Assembly: GCF_023630205.1 (NCBI RefSeq)
Contig: NZ_JALPRR010000002.1
Coordinates: forward strand, 860,899-924,898
Origin: Pontibacter ruber
GTDB lineage: Bacteria; Bacteroidota; Bacteroidia; Cytophagales; Hymenobacteraceae
Reading direction: 5' to 3'
Length of the DNA stretch: 64,000 nt
The notes under the pieces are model-generated. The model did not search any database. It was given only the letters and a program-made list of their open reading frames with translations, and had not been told where the DNA came from. Positions 9,632 to 18,448 of the stretch are shown piece by piece. The position numbers and the translations under genes were made by a program. Every line of letters starts with the position of its first letter. The first letter of the stretch is position 1.

Positions 9632-9901
9632 TTATCGGTACGCTTTCATGAGGTAATAAGCAAAAGAGATAGATCCCAGAAAACCGAAGACAGAAAGTAT
9701 GATGGCCACATCTATAAAGTTTTCGTGCCCGGTCAGTTCGGTATAAATGGCGATGATGCCAATCGTGTTGGCTACAAACAGGTCGAAGGCTGTGATCCGG
9801 TCGGGTAATGTGGGGCCCAAAATAAATCTGATAGAGACCAGCACCAGGCAAAAGCTCAGTACTGAAATGGCTATCAGCAGGGTTGTCGTAAAAATACTCA
9901 T
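9632..9901 (-). CDS. mrpF: Mrp Na+/H+ antiporter subunit F
   Basis: 89-aa subunit with three transmembrane segments. The segment RFILGPTLPDRITAFDLF is the family hallmark, with the conserved Pro-Asp-Arg. The start overlaps the stop of mrpE by 4 bases, indicating translational coupling. Confidence 0.9.
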   Translation of the reverse strand: MSIFTTTLLIAISVLSFCLVLVSIRFILGPTLPDRITAFDLFVANTIGIIAIYTELTGHENFIDVAIILSVFGFLGSISFAYYLMKAYR

Positions 9902-10395
9902 CGGGTTAACTCTAATAATCGACGCTCAAAACCGTCTTTGATACTGCTTTTTAATTCTTCCATCGAATGATCATCCAGGTAAAGCGCATGGATGTACAGC
10001 AGGTGCTTTTCCTCGTCAGCATCTACACTAAGGGTACCGGGGGTTAGCGCAATGATCACTGTCAGCAGCGTGATCTCCAGGTTATTACGCACTGCCAGCG
10101 GCAGTACCAGCACCGTAGGAGAGATGCGGTAGCGCGGCGAAAGTATGTCAAGGGCAATTTTGAGATTGGCTTTGATCATTTCCTTGATGAAATAGATAAA
10201 GAAACTGACAGCCTTGGGGAGCTTCCTGAAGTATGACCGATCGTAGAACCTGGAGGTCAGCCATAGCAGAAAAAATAAAATGAGAAAAAGCAGCAGTGCT
10301 GTTGTCGCATTGTAATGCACAACGGTATTCACATACTTGAAAAAGAGAATGGCAGCCAGAAAAGCCACCGAGGCATGTATAAAAAATGTTCTCAT
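9898..10395 (-). CDS. mrpE: Mrp Na+/H+ antiporter subunit E
   Basis: 165-aa membrane subunit. The open frame extends upstream to 10485 inside mrpD, but ATG at 10395 (MRTFFIHAS) is the sensible start. It gives the normal MrpE length and leaves one base after the mrpD stop. Two or three N-terminal helices are followed by a soluble domain containing the family signature LTPGTLSVD. MrpE has no relative among complex I subunits, so its presence identifies the locus as Mrp rather than a complex I fragment. Confidence 0.9.
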   Translation of the reverse strand: MRTFFIHASVAFLAAILFFKYVNTVVHYNATTALLLFLILFFLLWLTSRFYDRSYFRKLPKAVSFFIYFIKEMIKANLKIALDILSPRYRISPTVLVLPLAVRNNLEITLLTVIIALTPGTLSVDADEEKHLLYIHALYLDDHSMEELKSSIKDGFERRLLELTR

Positions 10396-10396
10396 C

Positions 10397-11893
10397 CTAC
10401 TGGTATAATACGGCTCTGATATAAATGTCGCTGTCCAGCAGTTGGATGGCTGCCCGGTAGGCCAGATGCACCAGCGGTTCGGCATACAGGCTGATGAAGA
10501 GTATAAACAGCACCAGCATCACAACCGGCATATGCAACATCCGGTTAGTTATTGGGGAAAGCAACGCAACTTCGGTCTCATCCGGCTTTTTCTTCCAGAA
10601 TACCTCATTCCAGATTTTTGTCATCGAGAAAAGAGTCAGCAGACTTACCAGAAGCGATACCCCAACCAGGGCATACGCTTTTAACTCCAGGCCTGCTTTG
10701 GCCAGCATGTACTTGCCCCAGAACCCGGAGAGAGGCGGTATGCCCGCCAGCGAAAACGCAGAAATGGCAAAGAGCAGGGCCAGAAACGGCTGCTTGAGGT
10801 ACACACCGCCCAGGTCCTTGAGGGCAAATGAGTTGTAGTGGCGTGCTACCACTCCGCTGATCAGGAAGAGGTTGGTTTTTACCAGGATATTGTGCACCAT
10901 AAAGAAGATAAGGCCCGCAATTGCATAAGGTGTGAAAAAAGCCAGGCCCATGATCATGTAACCGATCTGGCTGACGATGTGAAAAGAAAGGATCTTGCGA
11001 AAATCTGTTTGTGCAGCCGCACCCACCACACCTATAAACATGGTTAGCCCTGCTATCACAGACAGGAGCAGCTGTGTGAGTTCTGTATCGAGCACAAAGA
11101 TTAACGTAAACAACCGTACCAGCGCGTATACCCCCACTTTGGTAACCAGCCCGGCCAAGAAGGCAGAAATAGCAATAGGAGGTGTATGATAGGAGGCAGG
11201 CAACCAGAAAAAGAGCGGGAACACAGCAGCTTTTACCCCAAGCGCTACAAGAAAGAACATGCCTGCCATGGTGATCAGGCTTTCATGACCCTCCAGTATA
11301 CGGACAAGTAATGCCATCTCTGCCAGATTAAGGGTGCCCACCAGCCCATACATGATGCCGATACCGGCCAGCAAAAAACTGGAAGCAAGAAAGTTGATGG
11401 TCACATACTTGATGGATCCTTCCAGCTGCGGCCTGCTGCCACCCAATGTAATAAGCACAAAGCAACAGATAAGCAGTACCTCGAACCATACAAACATATT
11501 GAACAGGTCGCCGGCCAGGCAGGCACCGCTAACACCAAGCTGCAGGAACAGCATGAGAGGGTAATAACCATATGCCTGTCGCGGAAAGTCGAGCCCCTGC
11601 AGGGAGAACATAAAGACAGCAAAGCCTGTAACAGAACCCGCCAGCAAAATGATGCAACTGAACATATCGGCTACCAGCGAAATGCCATAAGGGGCAGGCC
11701 AGTTGCCTACCTGCGTCGTCAGGATACCTTTGTCTTCGACGGCCATGAACAGCAAAATGCAGGAAACCAGTGTTGCCACCTGCGACTGTAAGGCAAATAC
11801 CTTTTGCAGCTCCACATTCCGCCAGAAAAACAGGCTGAATATGGCGCCATACAGGGGCATGAGCAGCGGCAAGAGCAGCAATAAGTGGTTCAT
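10397..11893 (-). CDS. mrpD: Mrp Na+/H+ antiporter subunit D
   Basis: 498-aa NuoM/NuoN-like proton-translocating subunit with about 14 helices. It has the typical segment FNMFVWFEVLLICCFVLI and the LVTKVGVYALVR motif carrying the conserved lysine of the antiporter-like channel. Its start overlaps the end of mrpC by 4 bases. No AAGTATA heptamer was seen in mrpD to mrpG, unlike mrpA. Confidence 0.93.
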   Translation of the reverse strand: MNHLLLLLPLLMPLYGAIFSLFFWRNVELQKVFALQSQVATLVSCILLFMAVEDKGILTTQVGNWPAPYGISLVADMFSCIILLAGSVTGFAVFMFSLQGLDFPRQAYGYYPLMLFLQLGVSGACLAGDLFNMFVWFEVLLICCFVLITLGGSRPQLEGSIKYVTINFLASSFLLAGIGIMYGLVGTLNLAEMALLVRILEGHESLITMAGMFFLVALGVKAAVFPLFFWLPASYHTPPIAISAFLAGLVTKVGVYALVRLFTLIFVLDTELTQLLLSVIAGLTMFIGVVGAAAQTDFRKILSFHIVSQIGYMIMGLAFFTPYAIAGLIFFMVHNILVKTNLFLISGVVARHYNSFALKDLGGVYLKQPFLALLFAISAFSLAGIPPLSGFWGKYMLAKAGLELKAYALVGVSLLVSLLTLFSMTKIWNEVFWKKKPDETEVALLSPITNRMLHMPVVMLVLFILFISLYAEPLVHLAYRAAIQLLDSDIYIRAVLYQ

Positions 11894-12264
11894 TCGTGCG
11901 GGTAAATGGGCTGTTCGATTTTATCTGTCTCATTCAGGTTATCCATATCGTTTGTATGTAGCACCTGATATACACGCCTGATAAGCACGATGGCAAAGGC
12001 CAGAATGCCAAAGCCGATGACAATGGCAGTAAGCAGGAGGGACTGGGGCACAGGATCAGAAAAGGGCTCAACTGCTTCTTCTGATCCTTCCTCTATGATG
12101 GCAGTACCGCCACGCGTCAGCTGGCCGACCACGAAAATAAACAGGTTGGTAGCCAGGCTGAAGAACATTAGCCCCAGAATGAGTTTAAAAAAGTGCCGGT
12201 GCAGGATCAGGTACAGTCCAGCCCCAAACAAGATGCCTACCATAACCGGAAGCAGTATTTCCAT
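11890..12264 (-). CDS. mrpC: Mrp Na+/H+ antiporter subunit C
   Basis: 124-aa NuoK-like subunit with three helices and the motif LILGLMFFSLATNLFIF. An acidic loop (about residues 60-70, EEGSEEAVEPF) precedes the last helix (QSLLLTAIVIGFGILAFAIVL). It starts 4 bases after the mrpB stop. Confidence 0.92.
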   Translation of the reverse strand: MEILLPVMVGILFGAGLYLILHRHFFKLILGLMFFSLATNLFIFVVGQLTRGGTAIIEEGSEEAVEPFSDPVPQSLLLTAIVIGFGILAFAIVLIRRVYQVLHTNDMDNLNETDKIEQPIYPHE

Positions 12265-12268
12265 AAGC

Positions 12269-12817
12269 TTATTCTTCAGCCATCACAAACGTTATCTTCA
12301 GCACAATTCCCATTACAAGCAGGTATACTCCGGTGTCAAACAGCAGCGGGGTTCCGAGGCGGCCCAGGAAAGGCAGGTAAAAAGACACCCACCGGGCCGT
12401 CATAAAGGGCTCCTGCAAAAAGAGCCCGAGCATGCCACTGGTGGTGGCAACAAACAGCCCGGCTGCGATCAAATCGATCGGTTCTATGTGGAGCAGGCCC
12501 CTGTTCCTGTTGCGGCGTTCGAGGTAGTGCCTTTTTCGTTTTCGCCACCGGTTTACGCGCATCATCCGCATCAGGTAAATGGAGCGGCTCTGCGTAGGCT
12601 GGTGCTGATATCCGTAAAAATTGATCCTGAAAAAAGTATTTACCGTGTGTTGCGGCCCGTGCACCATGGCATGAAAGATAAAGCCGATAGAGCCGATCAG
12701 CCCGCCGATAAAGCCGCCACCGGGGTGGTTGTGTCCGCGAAACAGGATGTAAAGCGAAAAGAACAGGAAAAGCGGAATCAGCAGCCGTATGGCGATTGAC
12801 AGGATAATGGTTCTCAT
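12269..12817 (-). CDS. mrpB: Mrp Na+/H+ antiporter subunit B with a basic insertion
   Basis: 182-aa MrpB. The family core is clear: the first helices with [16 protein letters not shown] (27-42), and later helices with [16 protein letters not shown] and the [14 protein letters not shown] segment. Usual MrpB proteins are about 140 residues. Here residues 70-107 form an extra, strongly basic stretch ([19 protein letters not shown], then [16 protein letters not shown]) in the loop between helices two and three. The start overlaps the mrpA stop by 4 bases. Confidence 0.9.
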   Translation of the reverse strand: MRTIILSIAIRLLIPLFLFFSLYILFRGHNHPGGGFIGGLIGSIGFIFHAMVHGPQHTVNTFFRINFYGYQHQPTQSRSIYLMRMMRVNRWRKRKRHYLERRNRNRGLLHIEPIDLIAAGLFVATTSGMLGLFLQEPFMTARWVSFYLPFLGRLGTPLLFDTGVYLLVMGIVLKITFVMAEE

Positions 12818-15129
12818 AGTTTACCTCCTTTCTCTGCCCGAAGCCGGAGCAGCGCCATAATACCTAAAGCAGTTACTGCCAGAACCGTTATTTCTCCCAG
12901 AGTATCCAGCGCACGGAAGTCCACGATGATCACGTTCACAAGATTTCGTCCGCGCCCCAGCATGTAGCCGTGCTCTCCGTAGTATGCTTTCAGTTCTGAT
13001 TGAAGCGGGAATTGCTTTACCAGCAGCAGCACGTACGTCATCATGCCGCCAAACAGTGCAGAGAGGATAATATACTTGTACCGCCTGTACCTGTGACTCA
13101 GAAAGCGAAACGGAGGCAATCTATGGAGTACCAGCACAAACAGCACGACTGTCAGTGTTTCGATCAGAAACTGTGTTGCCGATACATCAGGAGCTCCGAA
13201 GAGCAGGTAAAGCAACGCCACTGAAAAACCGATGATGCCCATTGTCGCAATGGACGTAAGACGGGAGCGCGTACGAAACAGAAAGAAGACCGACCCAACC
13301 ATCAGTACCAGCAGTACCAACTCATATACTTTTACATCCAGTAGCTGATCCAAACGGGTGCTGATATTCAGTGCGGGACCTTCTCCCCACAAAGAAAGTA
13401 TAACCAGGCCTACATGCACAAGCACAATGGCCGCAATGTAGCTCCTCAGGTAGCCGCTCTGTATCATGGAGGTAAGTTTTACAGAACCTTTAAGCAAACC
13501 CGTAATAGCCTGTTGGTACCAGCTTTCAGGGCCTGTGTTATAAAGCGGCAAGAGCCGGGGAGCAACGTTGAGCAACCGGTTGTGCTGGGCATACGCCAGG
13601 TAGCCAACTATAAACGTAAAGATCGTGTTGAGCAGCGCCATGGAGAACTTCGGCAACAGATGAAGGTCCACTTGTATTCCCCTGCTCAGCACCGCACCGG
13701 ACGCACTGTTGAGCAGGGGAGTGGCCAGCTGGCTTGGCAGCAGCCCGAAGAGCAAAGACAGGAAAACCAGGACCAAAGGTGGCATGTACAGTTTTCTGCC
13801 GCAGGGGTGGCGTACTACGGTTGGTGCAGTGCTTGTGCGCCAGAAAAGGCGATACCCCAACACAAACGCAATTACGACAGATGCTACTTTGGATACAAAG
13901 ACAATGATAAAAGAAACAGGCGCATTCGACTCTGCCTCCAGGGTAGCCTCGTACAGCAGCTCTTTTGAAATAAAGCCAAAAAAAGGAAAGACACCGGCAT
14001 AGGATAAAGAAACCAGCGAAGCAGCTATGGCAATAGGGCGCATACTTTTACCAAGCCCCTGCAGCAGTTTAACATCCCGGGTGCCCGTGGCATGGTCTAT
14101 ACTTCCGGCTATCAGAAACAAGGTACACTTGTTTAAGGCATGCAGCAGCAGGAAGGCCAGCATTGCTGCAAGCGCCTTATCGGTTCCGATCCCGATCATC
14201 AGCACCAAAATACCAAGGGCGCTTATTGTAGAGTAGGCAAGTATGGCCTTCAGGTCTGTTTGCTGCAGCGCAAGCCAAGCTCCCGCTACTGCGGATATAC
14301 TTCCTGCTATCAGCAAAGGGAGCTGCCACTCCGGAGTGCCACCCATAATCGGGTTAAACCTGGCAAGCAAGTATATCCCGGCTTTTACCATGGTGGCTGA
14401 GTGTAGAAAAGCGCTGACGGGTGTGGGAGCTGCCATGGCATTAGGGAGCCAGAAATGAAACGGAAACTGGGCAGACTTTGTGAAGGCTGCCAACAGGATC
14501 AGCAAAAGCGCCGGCAAGTATAAAGCATCTGACTGAATGAGCTCCTGGCGGGTAAGCAGGGTGCTGAGGCTGTAGCTGTTTCCTGCGTTTCCGATCAGGA
14601 TCAGTCCTGCCATCAGGGCCAGCCCGCCCATGCCGGTAACCAGCAAGGCCTGCAGCGCAGCGTAGCGTGAGGCAGCGTTTTCGTGCCCGAACCCGATGAG
14701 CATGTACGAGCTTATACTTGTCAGCTCCCAGAAAATAAACATGCAGAAGATGTTACCGGATAGCACAAGCCCCAGCATGGACATCATGAAAAAAGAAAGG
14801 TACAGGTAGAAACGCCCCAGCAACGGATGGCCAGTGAGGTAGCCTCCGGCATACACCATGACCAGGGTACCGATAGCCGTAATGAGCAAAGCAAAGAAAA
14901 TACTTAGGCCGTCGAGGTAAAAATGCAGGTTGATGTACAGCGAAGGTACCCACCTGTACTCCGAAGTGAAGGTATGGCCTTGCAGCACAGAAGGTAAGAA
15001 AGCGCAGAAGTAAATGAAGAGGGTAAACGGCAGCAGCGCCATCGGGACAAACAGCCACTTGCCTAGCATTTTGTAAAGTGCGGGTGAAGAAAGAGAAACA
15101 ATTAGCCCGGCAAGTATAGCCACCAGCAT
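12814..15129 (-). CDS. mrpA: Mrp Na+/H+ antiporter subunit A
   Basis: 771-aa large subunit related to NuoL. The antiporter-like core runs about 1-500, with the signature segment [23 protein letters not shown]-terminal extension of about 600-770 carries the MrpA-specific helices ending in [19 protein letters not shown], the hallmark of group-1 Mrp operons. It is first in the seven-gene minus-strand operon. The upstream 194-base space contains a tandem 24-base repeat that may be its control site. Several AAGTATA/TATACTT heptamers lie within the gene. Confidence 0.95.
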   Translation of the reverse strand: MLVAILAGLIVSLSSPALYKMLGKWLFVPMALLPFTLFIYFCAFLPSVLQGHTFTSEYRWVPSLYINLHFYLDGLSIFFALLITAIGTLVMVYAGGYLTGHPLLGRFYLYLSFFMMSMLGLVLSGNIFCMFIFWELTSISSYMLIGFGHENAASRYAALQALLVTGMGGLALMAGLILIGNAGNSYSLSTLLTRQELIQSDALYLPALLLILLAAFTKSAQFPFHFWLPNAMAAPTPVSAFLHSATMVKAGIYLLARFNPIMGGTPEWQLPLLIAGSISAVAGAWLALQQTDLKAILAYSTISALGILVLMIGIGTDKALAAMLAFLLLHALNKCTLFLIAGSIDHATGTRDVKLLQGLGKSMRPIAIAASLVSLSYAGVFPFFGFISKELLYEATLEAESNAPVSFIIVFVSKVASVVIAFVLGYRLFWRTSTAPTVVRHPCGRKLYMPPLVLVFLSLLFGLLPSQLATPLLNSASGAVLSRGIQVDLHLLPKFSMALLNTIFTFIVGYLAYAQHNRLLNVAPRLLPLYNTGPESWYQQAITGLLKGSVKLTSMIQSGYLRSYIAAIVLVHVGLVILSLWGEGPALNISTRLDQLLDVKVYELVLLVLMVGSVFFLFRTRSRLTSIATMGIIGFSVALLYLLFGAPDVSATQFLIETLTVVLFVLVLHRLPPFRFLSHRYRRYKYIILSALFGGMMTYVLLLVKQFPLQSELKAYYGEHGYMLGRGRNLVNVIIVDFRALDTLGEITVLAVTALGIMALLRLRAEKGGKL

Positions 15130-15163
15130 AAAAATGCGTATTTGAAAATATTACATAGTTTGT

Positions 15164-15210
15164 CCCGTATGTTGTTTATAAATACTGCCCGTATGTTGTT
15201 TATATATACT
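15164..15210. promoter_or_regulatory. tandem 24-base direct repeat between mrpA and the usp gene
   Basis: Two 23-base copies of CCCGTATGTTGTTTATA followed by WATACT start 24 bases apart (15164-15186 and 15188-15210) and differ at one position. They lie 35 to 81 bases upstream of the mrpA start codon and about 115 bases upstream of the divergent universal stress protein gene. A spacing of about two helical turns would put both copies on the same DNA face, as expected for cooperative regulator binding. The regulator is unknown. Confidence 0.5.
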
Positions 15211-15323
15211 ATGTACATGCCTGCGCGCAATTAGTTTCGTTTTTCTGCTATGCAGGTTATAATAGTTTTTTGACTTCATTACCAGTGCTTTACAACAGCT
15301 ATATCCAACTATATCTATAGATC

Positions 15324-16247
15324 ATGAACACGCTGAAACGCATTATGGTAGGCCTGGACCTATCAGAAATGGATGACACCTTGATCCGGTATGCTGCTTT
15401 TCTCTGCACCCTTATACCGATCGAAAAAGTATACTTTATACACGTGGAAAGGAGCCTGGATCTGCCGCAGGAGTTGATGCAGGACCTGCAGCGGAGCGGA
15501 TTGCCTGTCGATGAATCGCTGTGCCAGATGCTGGAGGCGAAAGTGCTTCCTTACTTTGAGCAAATGCCGCAGGTGAAAGCTGAGGTGCAGGTGGCAGAAG
15601 GCGACCCGCTGCGGACACTGCTGCACTGGGATAAGGTAAAGCAAATTGATGTGGTGCTGGTAGGGCGCAAACTGCGGCTCCGTGGTTCGGGTGTATTGTC
15701 ACAGAAGCTGCTCCGGACCGGTAAAGAAAGCGTGCTGTTTGTGCCGGAGAATGCCGAGCCTGTCATGCGCCGCATTGTAGTGAGCATTGATTTCTCGGAG
15801 TACTCTATGATGGCGCTGGACCATGTGCTGCACTCAGTGGTAAACACACCCGGAATCGAAATCATATGCCTGCACCTTTATCAGGTGCCTACAGGGTACA
15901 TCACGCTGGGCATTCCGCACGACGAGTTTGAAGAGCGCATGAAAGGCTTTGCTTACGAGAAGTTTGACAGGGTGCTGGAACAGTTTCCTGAACTAGGAAG
16001 CAGGGCCTGCCTTAAACTGGTGAAAGAAGAAAGCGGGAGCGATATAGGCGAACAGATTGTGCTGGAGGCTAAAAGAGCCCGTGCTGACATGCTGGCTATC
16101 GGTGCAAAAGGCAAAACTGCAGCTGCGCTGTTCGTGATAGGTAGTGTCACGGAAAAGATACTCCGCTACGACAGCGACATCCCGCTTTTGGTATTTAAGA
16201 AGGAAGAAGAACAACTTGGCCTGATTGATGCCATTATCGGAGCGTAG
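15324..16247 (+). CDS. tandem universal stress protein (UspA family)
   Basis: 307-aa protein made of two Usp domains (about 1-145 and 148-295). The second ends in the nucleotide-binding pattern GAKGKTAAALFVIGSVTEKI (about 256-275), which fits G-2x-G-9x-GS. The first domain has a degenerate version (GRKLRLRGSGVLSQKLL), so only the second may bind ATP. Divergent from the Mrp operon and convergent with nhaA (2 bases between stops). The neighbourhood suggests a role in pH or salt stress. Confidence 0.9.
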   Translation: MNTLKRIMVGLDLSEMDDTLIRYAAFLCTLIPIEKVYFIHVERSLDLPQELMQDLQRSGLPVDESLCQMLEAKVLPYFEQMPQVKAEVQVAEGDPLRTLLHWDKVKQIDVVLVGRKLRLRGSGVLSQKLLRTGKESVLFVPENAEPVMRRIVVSIDFSEYSMMALDHVLHSVVNTPGIEIICLHLYQVPTGYITLGIPHDEFEERMKGFAYEKFDRVLEQFPELGSRACLKLVKEESGSDIGEQIVLEAKRARADMLAIGAKGKTAAALFVIGSVTEKILRYDSDIPLLVFKKEEEQLGLIDAIIGA

Positions 16248-16249
16248 AT

Positions 16250-17626
16250 TTAAGGTTGCTTATGCGCCAGCTCTTTCGGGGCTGGCGTTTTCTTTGTAGC
16301 GAATACCAACAACAGGTAACCGAGCAAACCGGCAATAAGGGAAGCCGAAAGTATGCCCAGCTTGGCAGTGGCCAGGTAAACGGAGTCCTCAAAAGCCAGG
16401 TTGGCAATAAAAATAGACATCGTAAAGCCAATGCCGCCGAGCAAACCTGCACCTGTCACCTGCCCCCAACTGATAGAGGCGGGCTTTGCCGCCAGACCAG
16501 TGACACTGGCCAGCCAGGTGAAAAGTATGATTCCGATTGGTTTGCCCAGTACGAGCCCAAGTATAATGCCCAGCACTACAGGGTTATTAAATTCGTTGAG
16601 CAGGTCCGCATCAATTAAAAGCCCCGCGTTGGAGAGTGCAAACACAGGCATGATCAGGTAGGCAACCCAGGGGTGCATGCTGTGTTCCAGCCGGCGCAGG
16701 GGCGAAAGGGCTTCTTCGCAGTTGGCCTCTATCGTATGCACAGCCGCCTGGAAATCTTCTTCCGTAGCTTCTTCCTCCTCTGAAAGGTCCGGATTTTTGA
16801 TCATGTGCACTGCATGCAATTCGCCCAGCACGTTGTCGGTTGAGGTAATGAACTCCTGCTCGGTAGTTTTGGAGCGTGCAGGTATGGTAAGGGCCAGCAG
16901 GATACCGGCTATCGTGGCATGTACCCCCGACTTCAGAAACGCTACCCAAAGTATAATACCGAGCAGCACATAGATCCAGATCGAGCGCACGCCCAGCGCA
17001 TTCAGCACCAGCAGCACACCAAAAACGAGCGTGCCGATGTACAAGGCCAGGAAGTTAACTTCGGAAGTATAAAAAATGGCGATGACCAGCACTGCGCCAA
17101 TGTCATCTACAATGGCAAAAGCCAGAAGGAACAATTTGAGGGGCAGCGGTACCCGGTTACCGAGCAGCGTAAGGATACCCAGCGCAAAGGCAATGTCGGT
17201 GGCCATTGGTATGCCCCAGCCCCCGGCGCTGCCCGTGTTCTGGTTGAGAAGATAGTAAATGCCTGCCGGCACCAGCATACCGCCAATAGCTGCCACAACA
17301 GGAAAAGCCGCATTACGGAAAGATGCCAGTTCACCGGTAAGGATCTCGCGCTTGATCTCCAGGCCCACCACAAAAAAGAAGATGGCCATCAGGCCGTCGT
17401 TGATCCAGAGTATAGCCGGTTTGGATAAGCCGTGCTCGCCAAAGGCAATGGTAAAGTAGGTATTCCAGGTGTTGATGTAAGATTCGCCCCAGGGAGAGTT
17501 GGCCCAGGCCAGTGCTGCCACCGTTACAGCCATCAGCAGGATGCCGCTAAAAGCCTCTGCTTCCACAAACTCCTGGAGAGGGTGTATGATCTTCCTGACT
17601 AGCAAGGACTTTGTAGAGCTGCTCAA
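16250..17626 (-). CDS. nhaA: Na+/H+ antiporter NhaA
   Basis: 458-aa inner-membrane antiporter that exports Na+ in exchange for H+. The paired aspartates of the transport site are visible in AIVDDIGAVLVIAIF, with the preceding helix MATDIAFALGILTLLG. An acidic cytoplasmic loop (LSEEEEATEEDF) lies near residue 285. The start appears to be TTG at 17626 (MSSSTKSLL), with GGGAAAG upstream. I see no ATG in frame that would keep the usual N-terminus before HPLQEFVEAEAFSGILL. It forms a sodium/pH cluster with the Mrp genes. Confidence 0.93.
   Translation of the reverse strand: MSSSTKSLLVRKIIHPLQEFVEAEAFSGILLMAVTVAALAWANSPWGESYINTWNTYFTIAFGEHGLSKPAILWINDGLMAIFFFVVGLEIKREILTGELASFRNAAFPVVAAIGGMLVPAGIYYLLNQNTGSAGGWGIPMATDIAFALGILTLLGNRVPLPLKLFLLAFAIVDDIGAVLVIAIFYTSEVNFLALYIGTLVFGVLLVLNALGVRSIWIYVLLGIILWVAFLKSGVHATIAGILLALTIPARSKTTEQEFITSTDNVLGELHAVHMIKNPDLSEEEEATEEDFQAAVHTIEANCEEALSPLRRLEHSMHPWVAYLIMPVFALSNAGLLIDADLLNEFNNPVVLGIILGLVLGKPIGIILFTWLASVTGLAAKPASISWGQVTGAGLLGGIGFTMSIFIANLAFEDSVYLATAKLGILSASLIAGLLGYLLLVFATKKTPAPKELAHKQP
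16265..16287 (+). terminator. terminator of the usp gene inside the nhaA 3' end
   Basis: CGCCAGC (16265-16271) pairs with GCTGGCG (16281-16287), followed by TTTTCTTTG on the plus strand. It lies 18 bases after the usp stop and within the last codons of convergent nhaA, so the two functions share sequence. Confidence 0.65.
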
Positions 17627-17689
17627 TGTCTTTCCCTTTATAGTGAAACAACTATTTTCAGGTTAAGACGCAACAGGTATTATAAAAGT

Positions 17690-17716
17690 TATAGCACCCG
17701 GTTTTTGGGTGCTATA
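17690..17716 (-). terminator. terminator after the carbonic anhydrase gene
   Basis: Ten-base perfect stem TATAGCACCC (17690-17699) with GGGTGCTATA (17707-17716) and a 7-base loop, followed on the minus strand by a T-rich stretch. It lies 13 bases past the carbonic anhydrase stop and separates it from nhaA. Confidence 0.75.
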
Positions 17717-17728
17717 CTTAGCTGATGT

Positions 17729-18355
17729 TTAAGGAATGATTCCCTCTGATTTCCATTCTTCCTGTGGAAGCTGCAGGTCCTTGATACGGCCGCACTTGAT
17801 GTCGAGTACCCATCCATGCACCTGCGGGTACTGGTTGGTTTTATAAGCGCGGTGCATCACCGAGGTATTGCAGATGTTCTTAACCTGCGCCAGCACATTT
17901 AGCTCTGACAGGCGGTTAAGGCGTTGCTCTTCGGTTTCAAGGCTGTCAATTTCCTGGCGGTGTATCAGGTACAGTTCCCGGATCGGGTTTACCCAGCTTT
18001 CTACCACACCGGTGGCCATACCTTTGTAGGCTGCTTCTACACCGCCACAGCAGTAGTGCCCGCAAACAACAATGTGCTGCACGCCCAGCGACTCCACGGC
18101 ATACTCTAGCACAGCAAGCAGGTTCATGTCTGTAAGCGATACCTGGTTGGCCACGTTGCGGTGGATGAACAACTCGCCAGGTTCTGTTTTAGTGAAGCTG
18201 TTCAGCGGCATGCGGCTGTCCGAGCACCCGATAAAAAGGAAGGGCGGGCGCTGGCCTCTCGACAGTTTCTTGAAATAATCCGGATCCTGGTCCAGCTTTT
18301 CCGCTGCCCATTCAAGGTTGTTTTGTATCAGGTCTTCGTAATTGTGGTAGTGCAT
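17729..18355 (-). CDS. beta-class carbonic anhydrase
   Basis: 208-aa zinc enzyme interconverting CO2 and bicarbonate. The beta-class ligands are all visible: Cys44, Asp46 and Arg48 in GCSDSRMP, and His100 with Cys103 in CGHYCCGG. No signal peptide, so cytosolic. Length fits the Can/CynT type. Next to NhaA and the Mrp operon it would help buffer cytoplasmic pH, which is an inference from context. Confidence 0.93.
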   Translation of the reverse strand: MHYHNYEDLIQNNLEWAAEKLDQDPDYFKKLSRGQRPPFLFIGCSDSRMPLNSFTKTEPGELFIHRNVANQVSLTDMNLLAVLEYAVESLGVQHIVVCGHYCCGGVEAAYKGMATGVVESWVNPIRELYLIHRQEIDSLETEEQRLNRLSELNVLAQVKNICNTSVMHRAYKTNQYPQVHGWVLDIKCGRIKDLQLPQEEWKSEGIIP

Positions 18356-18448
18356 AGGTGTCGGAATTAAATATGTAGTGGCTGATCTTGTTATATTTTG
18401 GCCTCCGGTTCAAATATATGTAAATATGCTTAAAGCAGCAGAAGGCCG

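Noticed and set aside
13414..13968. 184-codon open frame on the plus strand
   Set aside because: It lies antisense inside mrpA and has no start context or protein-like composition. It is a shadow of the high-quality minus-strand gene.
9221..15129. Reading the locus as part of NADH dehydrogenase (nuoL/M/K-like genes)
   Set aside because: MrpE, MrpF and MrpG are present, the order is A-B-C-D-E-F-G, and MrpA has its own C-terminal extension. No catalytic complex I subunit is present.
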